From Parasitella parasitica (taxonomy: Eukaryota > Mucoromycota > Mucoromycetes > Mucorales > Mucoraceae), in the NCBI GenBank assembly GCA_025201805.1, contig MU619298.1, forward strand, positions 107,910 to 171,909: DNA of 64,000 nt, written 5' to 3'. The position numbers and the translations under genes are program-made. This document shows, piece after piece, positions 1-12,474 of the stretch. Positions within the stretch are counted from its first letter, which is position 1, and every line of letters starts with the position of its first letter. Under the pieces are notes generated by a model. The model did no database searches. It was not told where the DNA came from and worked only from the letters and a program-made list of their open reading frames with translations.

Positions 1-547
1 CTCCTAAGGATGTTTTTGGCTTCAGAGCGGCTCCTGACTTGGCATTGTAGGTAAATACGCCAAAATCCCAATGGTCGGTGGCTGTGTCACTATTTTTATG
101 ATCATAAACGCAGACAGACAGTGGCACCTGATTGCTGTGCCCTCCTTGAGTGTCTGCCAGTCGAGGTACCCGAGCAACGAGTGTGATCCAGACCAATTGA
201 CTGTTGAGAATGCTACTAGGAGATGCGGTTGGTGCGCGTTGTTGTTGTTGATTTGTCTCGACTACAAGATTCCCGAAAACTAGTTTCATTGGACGAATCT
301 CATCGTTCAAGGTGGGAGTAGAAGAGGAATCAGATACAGCTTGTTCCAATACTACCGTAATGGTGGATTGATCTGTTCCCATGTGAGGGTCCCATTGGAT
401 CACACGGGGTCTTGAAAAGACATTGGCATTGTTAGTAGGAATTTCTGAAGGGAGATGAGTCTTTGAGGATTTCAAGTAGCTGTTATTAAATGATGTATTG
501 ATGCCAAGTACTTCGTTGTTATCGTTGCTAAAGGATGCGGTTTCCAT
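1..547 (-). CDS. Medusa-like (DUF7082-type) transcriptional regulator, N-terminal part, cut by the window edge
   Basis: An open frame runs on the minus strand from ATG 545-547 to the left edge, about 182 codons without a stop. The protein starts METASFSNDNNEVLG and contains VFSRPRVIQWDPHMGTD followed by STITVVLEQ. This resembles the IPT-like N-terminal region of fungal Medusa/MedA regulators (a pattern close to 'vleWsPHsGpeGTpVtV'), which are nuclear developmental regulators. The segment continues with beta-rich sequence (LVWITLVARVPRL, VPLSVCVYDHK). No intron is seen in this part. The C-terminal half lies outside the window. The family call is from motif memory only. A start at 547 is supported because it is the first ATG of the frame, with pyrimidine-rich low-complexity DNA just outside it. 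Confidence 0.5.
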   Translation of the reverse strand, partial: METASFSNDNNEVLGINTSFNNSYLKSSKTHLPSEIPTNNANVFSRPRVIQWDPHMGTDQSTITVVLEQAVSDSSSTPTLNDEIRPMKLVFGNLVVETNQQQQRAPTASPSSILNSQLVWITLVARVPRLADTQGGHSNQVPLSVCVYDHKNSDTATDHWDFGVFTYNAKSGAALKPKTSLG

Positions 548-954
548 CATACTTTTCAATATATACACCAAAGAAAGAAGAGAATGGTGATAAATATCAC
601 TCAAGAAGCTTTTTTTTTCTTTCTTTCTCTCTCTCTCTTTGTCTCTCTCTCTCTTTGATACAAGCGTTTATTTCTACGAGAACAAACATTTTCATCTGTT
701 TGTTGGGTTTATACAACAGGCATTACATTCAAATTTAGCTTTTGCTATAATACATCGGATGCATATATAAAATACGGTATTTGTAGCTCCTTTTGCAACT
801 AAAGGTTCATGCAACAGACCAAACTAGTATAAATACGGTTTTTAGAAACATGTGCTTGCAAAAGTATGCATGGATATAATATACACATAGAAATTTGAAA
901 GACTTCCAAATTTGAATAGGCTTTTCGGAATAATGGAGCGAGTTTATTTTTACT

Positions 955-1139
955 CGGGAGTATTTCATTATCATCTTATTCATGTTGTTTCCGCATATTT
1001 GGAAAATAGAAAGTTGGTTTATATGCTGTATATACTCCTTGATCTGTGTTTTTTTTCTGCTGCATGCATATCTAGGCTTTTTGCTTCTAAAGGATACAGT
1101 AAAAGAGGAGTTTGTGTTATTGACATTGCCAATAACGTG

Positions 1140-1188
<49 letters not shown>

Positions 1189-1270
1189 ATAATTCATTCA
1201 TGATTGGGGATATATGGCTAAATACATACGTGATGTATGACAAAATGATACGTATAAAAATACACATACA
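955..1270 (+). repeat. Direct repeat block, copy 1 (copy 2 at about 4808-5090)
   Basis: Several matching stretches occur in the same order in both copies: GGAGTATTTCATTA, GTTTCCGCATATTTGG, AAGTTGGTTTAT, ATACTCCTTGAT, GGAGTTTGTGT and ATTGACATTGCCAATAACG. Copy 1 is followed by a T45 run and copy 2 by an interrupted T tract. Similarity continues weakly into an AT-rich tail with GTATAAAAATA. The two copies are about 3.85 kb apart in the same orientation. Confidence 0.75.
1141..1185. repeat. Homopolymer T45
   Basis: Forty-five consecutive T. This is the longest homopolymer of the window, and its length is likely unreliable in the assembly. Confidence 0.95.
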
Positions 1271-1295
1271 TGCGTCTGTAACGTCGTATACATGC

Positions 1296-1319
1296 ATGAG
1301 AGTATGAGAGTATGAGAGT
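1296..1319 (+). repeat. Short tandem repeat (8-mer x3)
   Basis: Three tandem copies of ATGAGAGT just downstream of repeat copy 1. Confidence 0.8.
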
Positions 1320-2617
1320 ATCTAGTATCCTAACATCGTAAAAATTATTGAAAACGAAGGCATATATAGATAGGAGAGATATTTGCATTATAAGCTATTC
1401 TCCCTATTTGTCATCTTCATGTAATAGTAGTGTGTCATTTGATTTGAGATAAAGACGTGTATATTCTTTAACTTGTAGGTATTCAGGACATAGTATCGTT
1501 CGCACCTAAAAGTTACGTACAGATACAGTCCATGCTTATATTTTAAGCTAATCAAATGTTGTCCCCCATCTTTAGTTATTACAGTTGCATAAAAGGTAGT
1601 TTTGGTTGGTTTTTTTTTTGCTCTCTACTATTTCATTTCATTGCTTTTATTAGTATTACAGCATCCGTAACTTTTTATTATAGTCTTATTTTGTTAAAGA
1701 ACAGTTCATTACGACTGTGTAGTGAAATATTCAGATTTAGTGCTAAAATTGGATGGAAAACCTGCCTCTCGAAATCAGCAGAAACAACCTCTTGAAAAGC
1801 GGATCAAACCAGCAAAAATGATTAGATTATGAAATATGCGGTACTTGGACACACTTTTTTTTTTGTAACAATGACATGAGATGTATAAACCATTTCTTAA
1901 GATTTTTAGAACACAAGTTTACTCCAAGGTTAGAGCTTGCAAATCCTAGATACACAAGAGGTATATATACAAAAAGAAAATTGTTTCAAAGCTAAGGTGA
2001 AAGATAAATATTTACCTAAATGTAGTTGTTTTCTGTTTGTACACAAGCAACAGCAACTACTTGAAATCTCAGTTACATCATAAAAAATATGATTTGTATA
2101 ATTCAAAAAGAAATGAGTGAGTTTAAGCTTATAGCTTTTCTATAGAGTATGAAATGAATAAAACAGTAAAAACCAATAAATATATTATTTATAACATACT
2201 ACATTAGTCTCTTCTTAACAATAATAACATCACATTACAGCGTGTTAAGAAGGTTAAATAAATGTTGTTGAACAACACCAAATATAATTGTTCTAACCGC
2301 AAAAAAAGATAAATGCGTTCCTGAGGTCCAGCCCTATTACCGTACAATGTTTTAACTTTCTTTTTTATCATATAAATCAAATTAGATTATTAGTATTAAA
2401 TTTTGTCGTTCACTTTTAGCTTGAATAGTTTGAACTAAAAAACACAGAATAACAAAAAAAAAAAACAACAATTTTAATTTTCATAGATACTTTCCATAAG
2501 TTTTTGCATTATTTCATCGTATTATTTTCTTGTTGATGCAAAATATCTTCTTCATAGTATTTTCATAATATTTCCTCGTGATTTATAAACATTTATTATG
2601 AAAGAATAACCCGTTTT

Positions 2618-3575
2618 TGGAGCTCATAACTTTTGATAGGCACATTGCCCACTGGAAACAACCATGGTATGCTCTCTACAGATAGTGATGATCATGCCTG
2701 ATTTAATAAAGCATAAAACAAGGCATCGCACATGGGCCTTTAACAAAGTCTTGTTATTAGCGATCATATTTGAAATAACTTGTGGTTTCTGCTATTAAAT
2801 TTTCAGATTTCAAGGAAAACATGGATACCAATGTTGTTGCCAGATAGTACCAAGTCAATGCTAAGTTTTCCAAGTTAGAAATCGGTTCTATTGTCATTTC
2901 AACAAAAGTTATGAGGAAATATCTGATATTTATTATAAAAATTGAAAATAAAGCTGTTTTTGCACACAACTTTTGATAGAGGCATCGCCCAGGGGAACCC
3001 AAGTTATGCTCAGATAGCGATGCTTGTGCCTGATTTGATGGCGCATAATAAGACAGGCTTTGGTTCCCTTTTTATCGCAACCTAACAGCGACTATACGCA
3101 ATTTTCATATGAAAGTGTTTGTGTTACCAGCTGATATCTCTTTTGCCAGATAGCCCCAAGGCAACGCTAAGTTTTCCAACTTAGATTGCAGTTCTACGGT
3201 TCTTTTAGCAGAAGTTATGATCAAATACGTGTTAATCAACAATTATTTTTTTATACAAAAAAGGTTTTTGCACATAAATTTTAGTAGACGTATTGCATAG
3301 TGGAAACCACATCACGCTCATGCCTGTCATGGTCCAGCTTGGAATATTTGCTATTGCTGTTGCCACAAAAACTTACAAATTTTTTCTGCTGATAACTTTG
3401 TGTAATATCTACAAATAGTCTTTCTACGTTTTTCAGGTTTGATTTTCATCCTACGGTTCATTTAGTAAAGCTAGGACCAAAAAACTGTTTTGTACATATA
3501 ACTTTTGCTAGACAGCACTCGGCGCCCGGTAGAAACAGGAATTACTCAGATAGTCCTGATTGTGCCTGTACCAGG
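2618..3575 (+). repeat. Diverged tandem repeat array, about four units of 220-340 bp
   Basis: A core of about 85 bp recurs at about 2628, 2963, 3273 and 3495. It has the order CATAACTTTTGATAG, then a CATTGCCCA-like and GGAAAC-like segment, then AGATAGTGATGATCATGCCTG. A second core, GCCAGATAG...GCTAAGTTTTCCAA followed by TTCTA(T/C)(T/G)GT and AAAGTTATGA-like sequence, lies between units at about 2838-2915 and 3144-3225, with a shorter relative near 3440-3475. Intervals of about 335, 310 and 222 bp suggest an old tandem array that has drifted. A single extra core copy lies at about 23196-23280. Confidence 0.75.
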
Positions 3576-4807
3576 TACACATAAACTAATTCATACTTCT
3601 TTATTCGCAATGCATTATATTGTATTATACATGAAAATAAGTTATTTGTCAATTTGATATCCTCTTCTATTAATATTATGCACTAGATACAATTCATCAT
3701 GAATAATACACAGGAGTATTAGAGGACGCAGACTTCCTGGCTCTTTTTATCTGATGGTGTACCAATGTATCAGTACCAACTATGCAATTAATTGAGATAA
3801 AGTCATGTTGTCAGAAGTAAAAAGGACCATCACAGATTAGGGAATACAGGTTGACATATAAAGCCATATTTTTCATCAATAGATAATACAATGAATGAGC
3901 ATGACATTGAATTTGGATGGATACGATCTATTCCATTCCTAGACCTTACAACAATCATTCACATTCCTCTATTTCAGATCAAATAGTATATAAAGCATCT
4001 AACTTGATGTAAAAATAAACGATCCTCTTTTATTTTTTTTTATATACTAAATCATTGTCGGGGGGGGGAGAATACAAGTTTTTGGAATCATAATATTAGT
4101 AGTTTGGAGAGGAATCGTTCTATCACTGGAGGGATTAGGTTACAATCTACTTTGCTTCTTATACCCATTAAGTAATGAAACTCTAGCAACTCTGGGAATT
4201 TTTGTTTTCCAATTTAAACTTGATGAGGAGGTCACCACCATAGATTGTATTATGTCCTTGTGAACTTGCATGCATCTGTCCCTATTATATGGTGCAGATA
4301 TGTATAGTAGTATCTATCAACTATCAATGCTGTGGTATTTACTAACCTTTCTATCGTGAGTTAAGGAAATGTCTACCCTTCTGGCAGCAATATAATAGTC
4401 CCTTAGAAGCCAAATACTTGGCGTGAGATCACCAAGTCCCGGTCAACAACGCTGAATGCTTAGACAAAGGTAATGTCAAGATAGGCTTTTGCACTACTTT
4501 GAAACATTTGGTTACCAATAATGACTTTAATAGTGTATGTAAACGCAGTATCCTAAAAGAGAGGACCGAGGAAATGTTATGCTATCCTAATACCTATTGC
4601 GTAATAGTTATGATCTTGTAGGGCGTATGAATATTATTCTTTAAATTCTGCAGGTAATGAGATCAAATGCTGTTTATATGGACCCTACTCTTCGGGATAA
4701 GAGCCAATATAATAAGGTTAGATTGCTTGGATATTGACTAGCTTCGATTGAAATATACACATGCCATCGTCGAAAAAAAACAAAAACAAAAACAAACACG
4801 CTACTTT

Positions 4808-5090
4808 TGAGGAGTATTTCATTACCGTCTATTCATCTCATGTCGTTTCCGCATATTTGGAAGAATAATAAAAAAAAAAAGTTGGTTTATGATAAATGTT
4901 TAAAATATACTCCTTGATTTGATTTTTGCTATTGCTGCACATATAAGGTTTTTTATTTTCTGCAAAGAAAGGAGTTTGTGTATATTGACATTGCCAATAA
5001 CGTTTTTCTTTTTTTTTTTCTACTCTGAAAAATTAAGGGTATTTGGCAAATATATATATGTATATGTATAAAAATAAACGGGCATAAACA
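4808..5090 (+). repeat. Direct repeat block, copy 2
   Basis: Diverged second copy of the block at 955-1270, in the same orientation. It ends at a run of T interrupted by C and an ATATATGTATA tail. It lies in the 3' flank of the HSF-type gene. Confidence 0.75.
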
Positions 5091-5305
5091 TTGGATATAA
5101 ATCATAAAACAATTATCATAATAATAATATTAATAAAAAAAAAAGGGGGAAAGAGTACATGAAATATTAGAGATCGATTTTTTCAGGTCGATACATCGAT
5201 TGATTTTTTTTTAAAAAAAAAAAAAAAATAAAAAAAAAAATAAAAAGAATAAATAAATAAAAGAAAGTAATCCGTGAAGAATGGTAGTCCAGCTAGTTGG
5301 GTATG

Positions 5306-6948
5306 TTAATGATAAGAGGGTGCTATCCATTTATCGGGTAATGTTGTTGCAGGTGAGTTTGTGGACTCATCCTTGTGCGTTGGAAATAAGAAATTATGGT
5401 TCTGTGCTGCCGATGCTGATGTAGATGCTGTTGCTGCCATGGATGAATGGTAAATTGGTGTTGTAGGCGCAGTGTGTAATATAGGATTGTATGGGTATGA
5501 AGATGTGTCGATTCGAATTTGCTGCTGTTGCTGCTGTCGAAGTAGACCCTCTAGAAACACAATCTTTGATCTTTGGACATCAATCAGGTCAAATGCTTTT
5601 TGCACTTCTCCAGTCAACATTTTGTACATGTCTATGTAATTGTGTCGTAATTCAATGATCTGCGATTTTAGCTGCTCTTCGTCATTAGGTATTGCTTGCT
5701 CCAAAAAATGAGGTAAATGGCTAAAGGTAGGAGCAAATGTCTGGTGATGTTGCTGTTGTTGACAGTAGACCGAGGCATCTTCTAGCGTTGAGATAGGCGA
5801 AGTCGTTGCCGTGTTGAATAAAGGGGGGTACATGTGCTGCGGGTTTGTGTCAAATAGCATGTCTGTAGGCGTAGTTGCGGTGGCAGTGCTCATAGTTTGA
5901 CGATTGTATTGTTGAAGCTGCAGGGTCAACGAGGATGAGGAGGCAGACGAAGCAGAGCGACGTCTTTCATCTAGACTGTTATTGGCACTGTCATAATCGT
6001 CATGGTTGACATCGGACTCGTCTCCTGATCCAACGTTGAGGATGGTCTCTGGATCATCCACTTCTTCCTCCTCTGTCCTTGGTTTCTTCTTGCGTGAATA
6101 ACGTGGTGTTTTTCTGCGTATTAAATGATGCAAGTCTGTTCTGCTGGGACGAAAATAGACGTGGTGCCAACGGCATGTTTCTTTGTCTTTGCTGTCTTTG
6201 GATTTACGAGCGTCTGTATCTCTCTGAAAGCCATAAATCTAACATTATTATTTTTTTCGTCAGTTTAGTCAGATGTCAATTGTATTGTCTACTTACATTC
6301 AACTGTCGAACAAATGAAGCAAACTTGCAGTGCTTGAATAATTGAGGCAGTACAATCTCCGTGAATTCTTTAGGGAAACGTTAGCTATCGATACAATACG
6401 AAAAAAGAACAACCAACTTACTTGGAATACAGTCAATGATAAACATATCAGTGCCGTTATGTTTGCACCAACGAGCATACTTCTGTCCGTTGTCGGGTGC
6501 TTGTAAACACCTATGATTAAAAAAGTAACAAGAATGTAAGGAACTTTGTTTCTTCATTTTTTTTTAAAAAAAAAAGGGGGGGGGGGAGCGAGAAAAGCGA
6601 TAAAGAGGAGTGAGAGTGAATGGGTGAGTTTGCCTCGAGATTAAAGTTCGATATGAAAAGGGGCATGTATGTTACAAATGAGAGCGACAAAGAGAGAAAG
6701 ACGGGAGAGGCTACATAATGTACTTACTGATACAGTTTCGAAACAAAGCCAGCAACCCCACGTTCAGGCTGGCTGATGCTTTCCTCACCGTCCATGTTCA
6801 TATGCGTATTGGGCGTATGGTGGCTACTGGACATGAGGCTCCAATGCGACGTAGCGTTTAGATCGGTTGGTGAATGTGAGGGATATTCTTGCTCATTGTA
6901 GGTATTAAAGGTCATTAAAGAAGGGTCATTATAATGTTGATAATCCAT
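5306..6948 (-). CDS. HSF-type DNA-binding transcription factor
   Basis: Four exons (6728-6948, 6422-6510, 6297-6367, 5306-6238) join into one frame of 437 aa. A heat-shock-factor-type winged helix-turn-helix starts near residue 62: GVAGFVSKLYQCLQAP, YARWCKHNGTDMFII, LPQLFKHCKFASFVRQLN, IYGFQRD, CRWHHVYFRP. Introns 2 and 3 interrupt the domain. The FASFVRQLN-IYGF recognition helix and turn is the defining motif. After it come a basic RRKTPRYSRKKKPR stretch (likely NLS), an acidic Ser-rich segment, and a heptad-like helix (LKSQIIELRHNYIDMYKMLTGEVQ) followed by poly-Gln, which fits an HR-A/B oligomerisation region. No receiver domain is seen, so it is not Skn7. Sfl1/Mga1-type or Hsf-type are both possible. 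The ATG at 6946-6948 is the first ATG of the open frame. Confidence 0.88.
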
Positions 6949-7031
6949 AATGAGAAGAGAGTGAAGATGTTTTGAAATGCTAAAGTTCAAACAAAAAAAA
7001 AAGGGCCCTATTTTATATGTTTTTCCCTAAC

Positions 7032-7032
<1 letters not shown>

Positions 7033-7060
<28 letters not shown>
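7033..7060. repeat. Homopolymer T28
   Basis: Pure T run between the HSF gene start and the 3' end of the P5B ATPase gene. Confidence 0.9.
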
Positions 7061-7063
<3 letters not shown>

Positions 7064-7243
7064 CCCTCTTCAGCACCCTTACTTTTTATTGATGTAAATA
7101 GCTGCTTACGCTTTATGCTAAATGCTGTTGCTGCTGCTGCTGCTGCTGTCAGCAAGGTCTCCCTCGTGATCCCCCCAATAAAGGAGTTACATATACGGTA
7201 TACAATGCAAATAAATATGTATAATCTTAAAAAAAGATTTATT

Positions 7244-7873
7244 TTAATTTTCATGTATGTCCATTTCATCCATCACTCTACGATATGTCTTGTCATGAGT
7301 CCTCTTTTTCGGGCTGCTGCCAATCAAAGCGTACCCGAGTGCTTTTCTTGATAACAGCGGGATCACTCGATCCATCATTTGAGGAAAAACATATTTCTCA
7401 CAGAATAAACTGACACACAGGTTCACCGCAGCCAAGAACAAAATGAACCATTTGAAGCCCATGGGTAGAGGCTCTAGCTCCATTAACTTCATTACAAATG
7501 TCGGTGGCCACACGACAAACCAAGTTGTAAGGCTGATTAGCGTTGCAAGTGTCAGCACAAGTTTGCCATTGGTCCAGAGCGGCTTTCTATAGGGCGGACC
7601 AACACTAAACACAACAGCGATCAGCATGTACTGGTAACTGGATATCAAAAACAAGACTGTATTCTCGAGACATTCAATGTTTTCGCCATTTGGGTCAAAT
7701 ACAGGAGGTCTGTACCATGATTGCTGGTGAACTGCCCAATAAGACAAGAACTGAAAACTCGAGTTGATCAGAATTTGTCCTATCAAAGATGTCAACACTT
7801 TTCTAGACACTAAACTAGCCGTTGGTCTTTTTCGGTCAAGGTATGGCCATGCAGCTGTATGTCCCACTACAAA

Positions 7874-7912
<39 letters not shown>

Positions 7913-10900
7913 AGCGACATGTGCGTATAAATATAAATTAGGACATAAAACTTACTATACACAGCGATGGGTAGAATAAGGAATAGATCAATGTACAAGA
8001 ATTGGAAATCTCCCAGATTACTACCAAATGCATATAATAATGTCACAGATGTAAACTGGATCAAGCTGTACAATGCCATGTACTTAAAACAGCTGAAGCT
8101 AGTGACCAGAGCAGCTCTGCCCTCTCTATCATATCACATCAAAGCGTCAGCTTCCTTCCTTCACGCAGCAATGTTCTACTCTAAACTGTATACTTACTTG
8201 ATCACATCAATCACGCATTCAATGTCCATTGTGTTGCTGGTGAAAGGAGCAGCGACAGAAGCCTCTGCCTCGGAGAGAGAGATGCCAATATCTCCTGCCT
8301 TCAATGCACCACAATCGTTTGCTCCATCACCACAGAACCCAACGCAGTACCCAATATTTTGGAGCTCCATGACAAGCTCTTGCTTTTCGTCGGGCGACAT
8401 TCGAGCGTAAATGGCGCCTTTTACCAGCATGCGGTGGAGAGATTCAAGGGTGGAATGGTCGACCATCCAACGAAAGGCTTCCCCTGTAATGGCAAGAAGG
8501 TATTCCTGTTGGTGGTTTGTAAATTCATTTGCCATGTGGGGCTAAGAGTGTCGTGTTTAAGGGTCAATGGTGCTAACTAAATAAAGCAATAGGGCTTAAA
8601 CTTTTTACCTGTAATGTATCTGCGGACAACTCATAGCCTTCCTGCATGACACTTTCCCAACTCAATTCAGAATCAGGCTCGGTGGAAGACCCTTTTAAAA
8701 ACCTAGGTAGATAAATTTCTGCCGATTGATCGATCAGCCCACATTCTCTGGCCACGCTAACAGCTGTCAGAACATTGTCGCCTAGATCAATACATGATAT
8801 CAGTATACCAGCGCGCGCGCAAAAGGAGAGAGAGAGAGAGAGAGAGAGAGAAAAGAGGGAATAAAAACAATTGCTCACAACTTGCCTGTACACATGATCT
8901 GTCTGATATTTGCATTGCGTAGAGTGCTGATGGCTGAGGCAGTGCGAGGCTTGAGCTTATTTTCAAACACGATAAAGCCCAAGAACGTCAACCCAGTTTC
9001 GACTTCGTTTCTAGAGTAGAAGAGCAATTGGCACACATGTCACTTATATATTGATCAGCGCTGTTACCTTTTCAATTTGTAGAGCTTGTGCCATTTTACC
9101 CCTAACAATTGTCTAGAAGCGCATGCAATAACACGGTAGCCACGATGCGTATACTTGTACAATCTCTCTTGATAATCCTCGGGCACTTTTTATTTTTTTT
9201 TTTAAAAAAAACAACATGTGGGATGCACATTAATTACCACGTATTTCACGCTATACGACCAACTTACTTGACTCTGGAGTGCAAATGTCTTTCATGACCT
9301 CAGGCGCACCCTTGACAAACACTTCCATGGTTGGGTTTGCGAGTCTCCTGACAATGACACTCATGCGTCGAAGCGACGATACAAACTCAAACGTATGGAT
9401 AATGCCAAACTCAATAGGTGGCGCGGCCGTGGTTACCGTTTCCTGAAGTAGTGGTTTAGGGCGATTAGCAGCGGACATATTACATGCATTAAAGCGAACA
9501 ACAAACCATGTGCACGTTAATGTCCTGTCGACCTCCCGGAGGCCTTACTACTGTCGGCATGATGCCCACCTTTGCGCTCTTTTTCGTCTGCAATGCAGCC
9601 AACTCGCTTCTAGGCTTCAAGCCCATCGACGATGCTCCTCCGCTCTCCTCTAGTTCCCATTGTGTAAACTCAAACATTTTCAGATCGAGGGGATCACCCA
9701 GCAGCTCCCCGTTGACGATTTTCAAGGAATGACAGGTTGTCATTGTCCGCAAGATCTTTGCTTGCGTTGTGATTGTGTCATCGTTGTTGGGATCGACATG
9801 TGCCACTGATTTGCACTCGTTGTCAAAGAGCTTTCTGCCGCCCTGTGTCACTGTTACTGCGCGAATGCCGTGTATGTCCAAGCCATCCTCTGTTAAAGTG
9901 CCTGTCTTATCAAAGCACATGCAGTCGATTTTACCGCCAATGTTGACTCTAGGTGGAGAAATGCAAAAAATGCCTAGCTTCTTCAGTCGGCTGATGGCAA
10001 AGCTGGTGCCAATGGACAAGGTGGCAGGCAGTGCTGGAGGCACAACGATGGTGATCAAATCCAGCGCTCGCAGAACCATGGTGGTCGAGTCAATGCCAAG
10101 TCTAATAAAATTTACAGACGAAATTAAGAAACCAACGAAGGCTATACATGATGCGCTTTAATTAGTGAATGTTGAAATATGAAATAAACGTTTCTCTCTG
10201 GCAATCAACATACCTATCACGGACAGAACGCCAATAAATCTAAAAGAGTCTCTATAAAATTTGAAATTGTTGGGTTTGGGAAACAGCATAGATCGAACGA
10301 GTGCTCCCTTCGCTGTGCTGAATCCAGTTCTGACAACAATTGCTGTAGCCGTCGATATATTGTCGCCGCCCCTCACTCGAACCATCTTGGTGCCCATAAA
10401 TAAAAAATGCTTGGATATCTCTGCTGGTATACCGGATGACGACAGGTTCGTCTTTCGCAGGGTTATGTCGTTGATGGGTGCTTTGGACACAGGCACTGAT
10501 TCTCCTGTCAGCATGGACTCATTCAATATGCAGTCGCCCGACACCAGCATCGCATCACATGGCACTGTATGTATGTTTGCAATATCTATCAAGTCACCGG
10601 GAACTAGTTCAACTGAACTCAGGTTTCGCCCTACATTGTCTTGTTAGTTTTTCTCATCCTTCTTTTTTTGATTCCACCCCACCCCCTATCATTTCACAAA
10701 GAAAAAACGTTTTTTTTTTTTTTCCCACTACATGTAGCCCTTCACCCCCCCCCCCACACACACACACGCTCGCACACACTTACATGATCCACTACGAAAT
10801 ACCCGTACAGAACATTCGAAAAATGACATGTCCTTCATTCTTTTCATAGTCTTAAAAAGGAGAGCAAAAACAAAAGGGGTTAATTGCCATTGTCGTGTAC

Positions 10901-12276
10901 CTTGCATGCTAAGATTACCTGTTTTGTTTCAATCAATGTTGATATGATACTAAATGCGCTGATAATGAATATACAAAATGCATAGTAGTAATAGTCGTCC
11001 ATACACCACAACAGGATGCTGCCAATCTGAAACACGTAGAACGGATTCAACACTTCGTCTGTGAGCAGTTTGGATGTCGGCTTCTCTCGTATGTTGATCA
11101 GGTTGGGCCCAAACACAGATAATCTCGCATGGTGCTTTTCGGTCGTCAATCCCAGCTTAAAGTTCCTTGTGCTGTTCCAAGACTGGTCTTTCCAAAATCT
11201 GCAAAAATGTGTTAAGGTCGACATGATCCTCCTGTTGAGAAACCCAAACAAATCAAAAAAAAAAAAAAAAAAAAAAAACACACTCACCCGACAATAAGGA
11301 ATTTATGCAGCCTGGGGTGGTATGCCAAACGAATGTATCGGTATTCCACCAGCATGAGTTGGTTGATTGGGTCGTCCATGTTGAGCAATTGGCGAGCTTC
11401 TTCGGTGCTCACATTGAGTGCATGCAGTTCCTGCTTGATTTGGTCCAGCGAGAAAATGGTGCCAATGGTGCCTTGGTACCATTCACGAAAGGGCCTGATT
11501 ATCTCTATTTCGTTGTATTGGCTCTAAGGTGCGAGTTAATCACACATTTCGGGTGTCGTTGCTGGGTTGCATACCTTGAATACAATCCATTCGGCCTTCT
11601 CCAGGGGCACCTTTATACCTGTCCATGCAATATACCATTTCGGCACCCATCTACAAATCAGCCAGAATATGCCCAGGGATAATACAGAGAGCAGGCGGTA
11701 GGCAAATAAGTTGAGTCTATTAAACTTGTAGGCTTGTATATGGATCTGAACATCCTCATCTTCTAATAGCAGAGTCTGTCCATCTTTGGTATCGTTAGCA
11801 ATAGCATTCAATCCGCTTATGCGAGTTTCTGTGTTGTTTCGAGACGCCACCACATGTTGAATTGTGTCATCATCGCCGTCGCTTGGCTCGTCTCCGTCGT
11901 CGTCTCCATCGTCGTCTTCGTCGTCGTCTTCGTCGTCATCGTCATCATCTGCAGATGACTCCTCATCGCTTGTGTTGAGCTCTCTGTCGCTGTCCTCCTC
12001 ATCACTGTCTTCTACCGAGCTTGTGCTGTTGCGTCTACGTCTAAAAAGCCCGGTGCGATGGCCACCATGGCGAGCGTACGAGCCCAGAGTGATGATGTTG
12101 GACGAGCGATAGGAAGTCCCCGTAGCTTCTAATGGATCAATGCCAGTTACAGGTTGAATGGGAGGGGTGTTTATGAGAGGCGCAGCGGAATCCCTTCTCG
12201 CACTGTTTCCGTTTCTCGAATCTACCGATGATGCACCATACATTGAACGTGTCTTGGTCGCAGGATGTGTCGACAT
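7244..12276 (-). CDS. P5B-type cation-transporting ATPase (Ypk9 / ATP13A2 type)
   Basis: Thirteen exons join without a frame break into 1354 aa: 11575-12276, 11288-11523, 10919-11198, 10784-10850, 10214-10630, 9507-10141, 9268-9442, 9068-9185, 8886-9010, 8609-8781, 8198-8541, 7956-8125, 7244-7866. P-type hallmarks are TGES in [11 protein letters not shown], the phosphorylation site DKTGT (Asp645), an ALP motif in [13 protein letters not shown] (602-606, the P5B signature; P5A has PPELP), KGAPEVM, and GDGAND (1047-1052). [10 protein letters not shown] and KRPTASLVS are typical of P5 enzymes. The N-terminus has a long Asp/Glu tract before the first membrane helix. Family knowledge: vacuolar/lysosomal polyamine exporters. 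Intron 9 starts with GC (ACAG|GCAAGTTG). Intron 12 holds an A36 run, intron 3 poly-C/CA and intron 9 a GA microsatellite. Start: first ATG of the open frame. Confidence 0.95.
7875..7910. repeat. Homopolymer A36 inside an intron
   Basis: A pure A run on the plus strand (T on the coding strand) within the last intron of the P5B ATPase, close to the splice acceptor. Confidence 0.9.
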
Positions 12277-12474
12277 TTTTCCTCAATTGCTGTGTTTCTG
12301 TGCGTCTTGTAAAATGGTATCAACAAATTGACATGTACACGAAATAAACAACAGGAAAAAAAAGAAGAAGAAAAAAAAAAAAAGATTTAAAATACACTCA
12401 AACAAAATCATGAGACTAAACCAAGTGCAATCTTGGGTTCAGCGTTGAATCGGCTATTAAACGGCGTCTTTATA

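Larger units (their letters stand above)
548..5305. other. Gene-free AT-rich interval with repeats
   Basis: No reading frame here looks like a conserved protein. The interval holds a T45 run, a diverged tandem repeat at about 2.6-3.6 kb and two copies of a roughly 250-300 bp block (about 955-1270 and 4808-5090). The rest is AT-rich with nothing recognisable. The left side is probably the promoter of the Medusa-like gene, and the right side the 3' flank of the HSF gene. Confidence 0.6.

Noticed and set aside
2618-3575. CRISPR-like array
   Set aside because: Units are long, diverged and unevenly spaced, without short identical repeats. Eukaryotic DNA.
7115-7351. Plus-strand frame with a poly-Ala stretch
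   Set aside because: It covers a CTG repeat and the antisense of the P5B ATPase last exon. The coding sense is clearly minus.
11864-12112. Poly-Ser frame on the plus strand
   Set aside because: Antisense of the Asp/Glu-rich N-terminus of the P5B ATPase.
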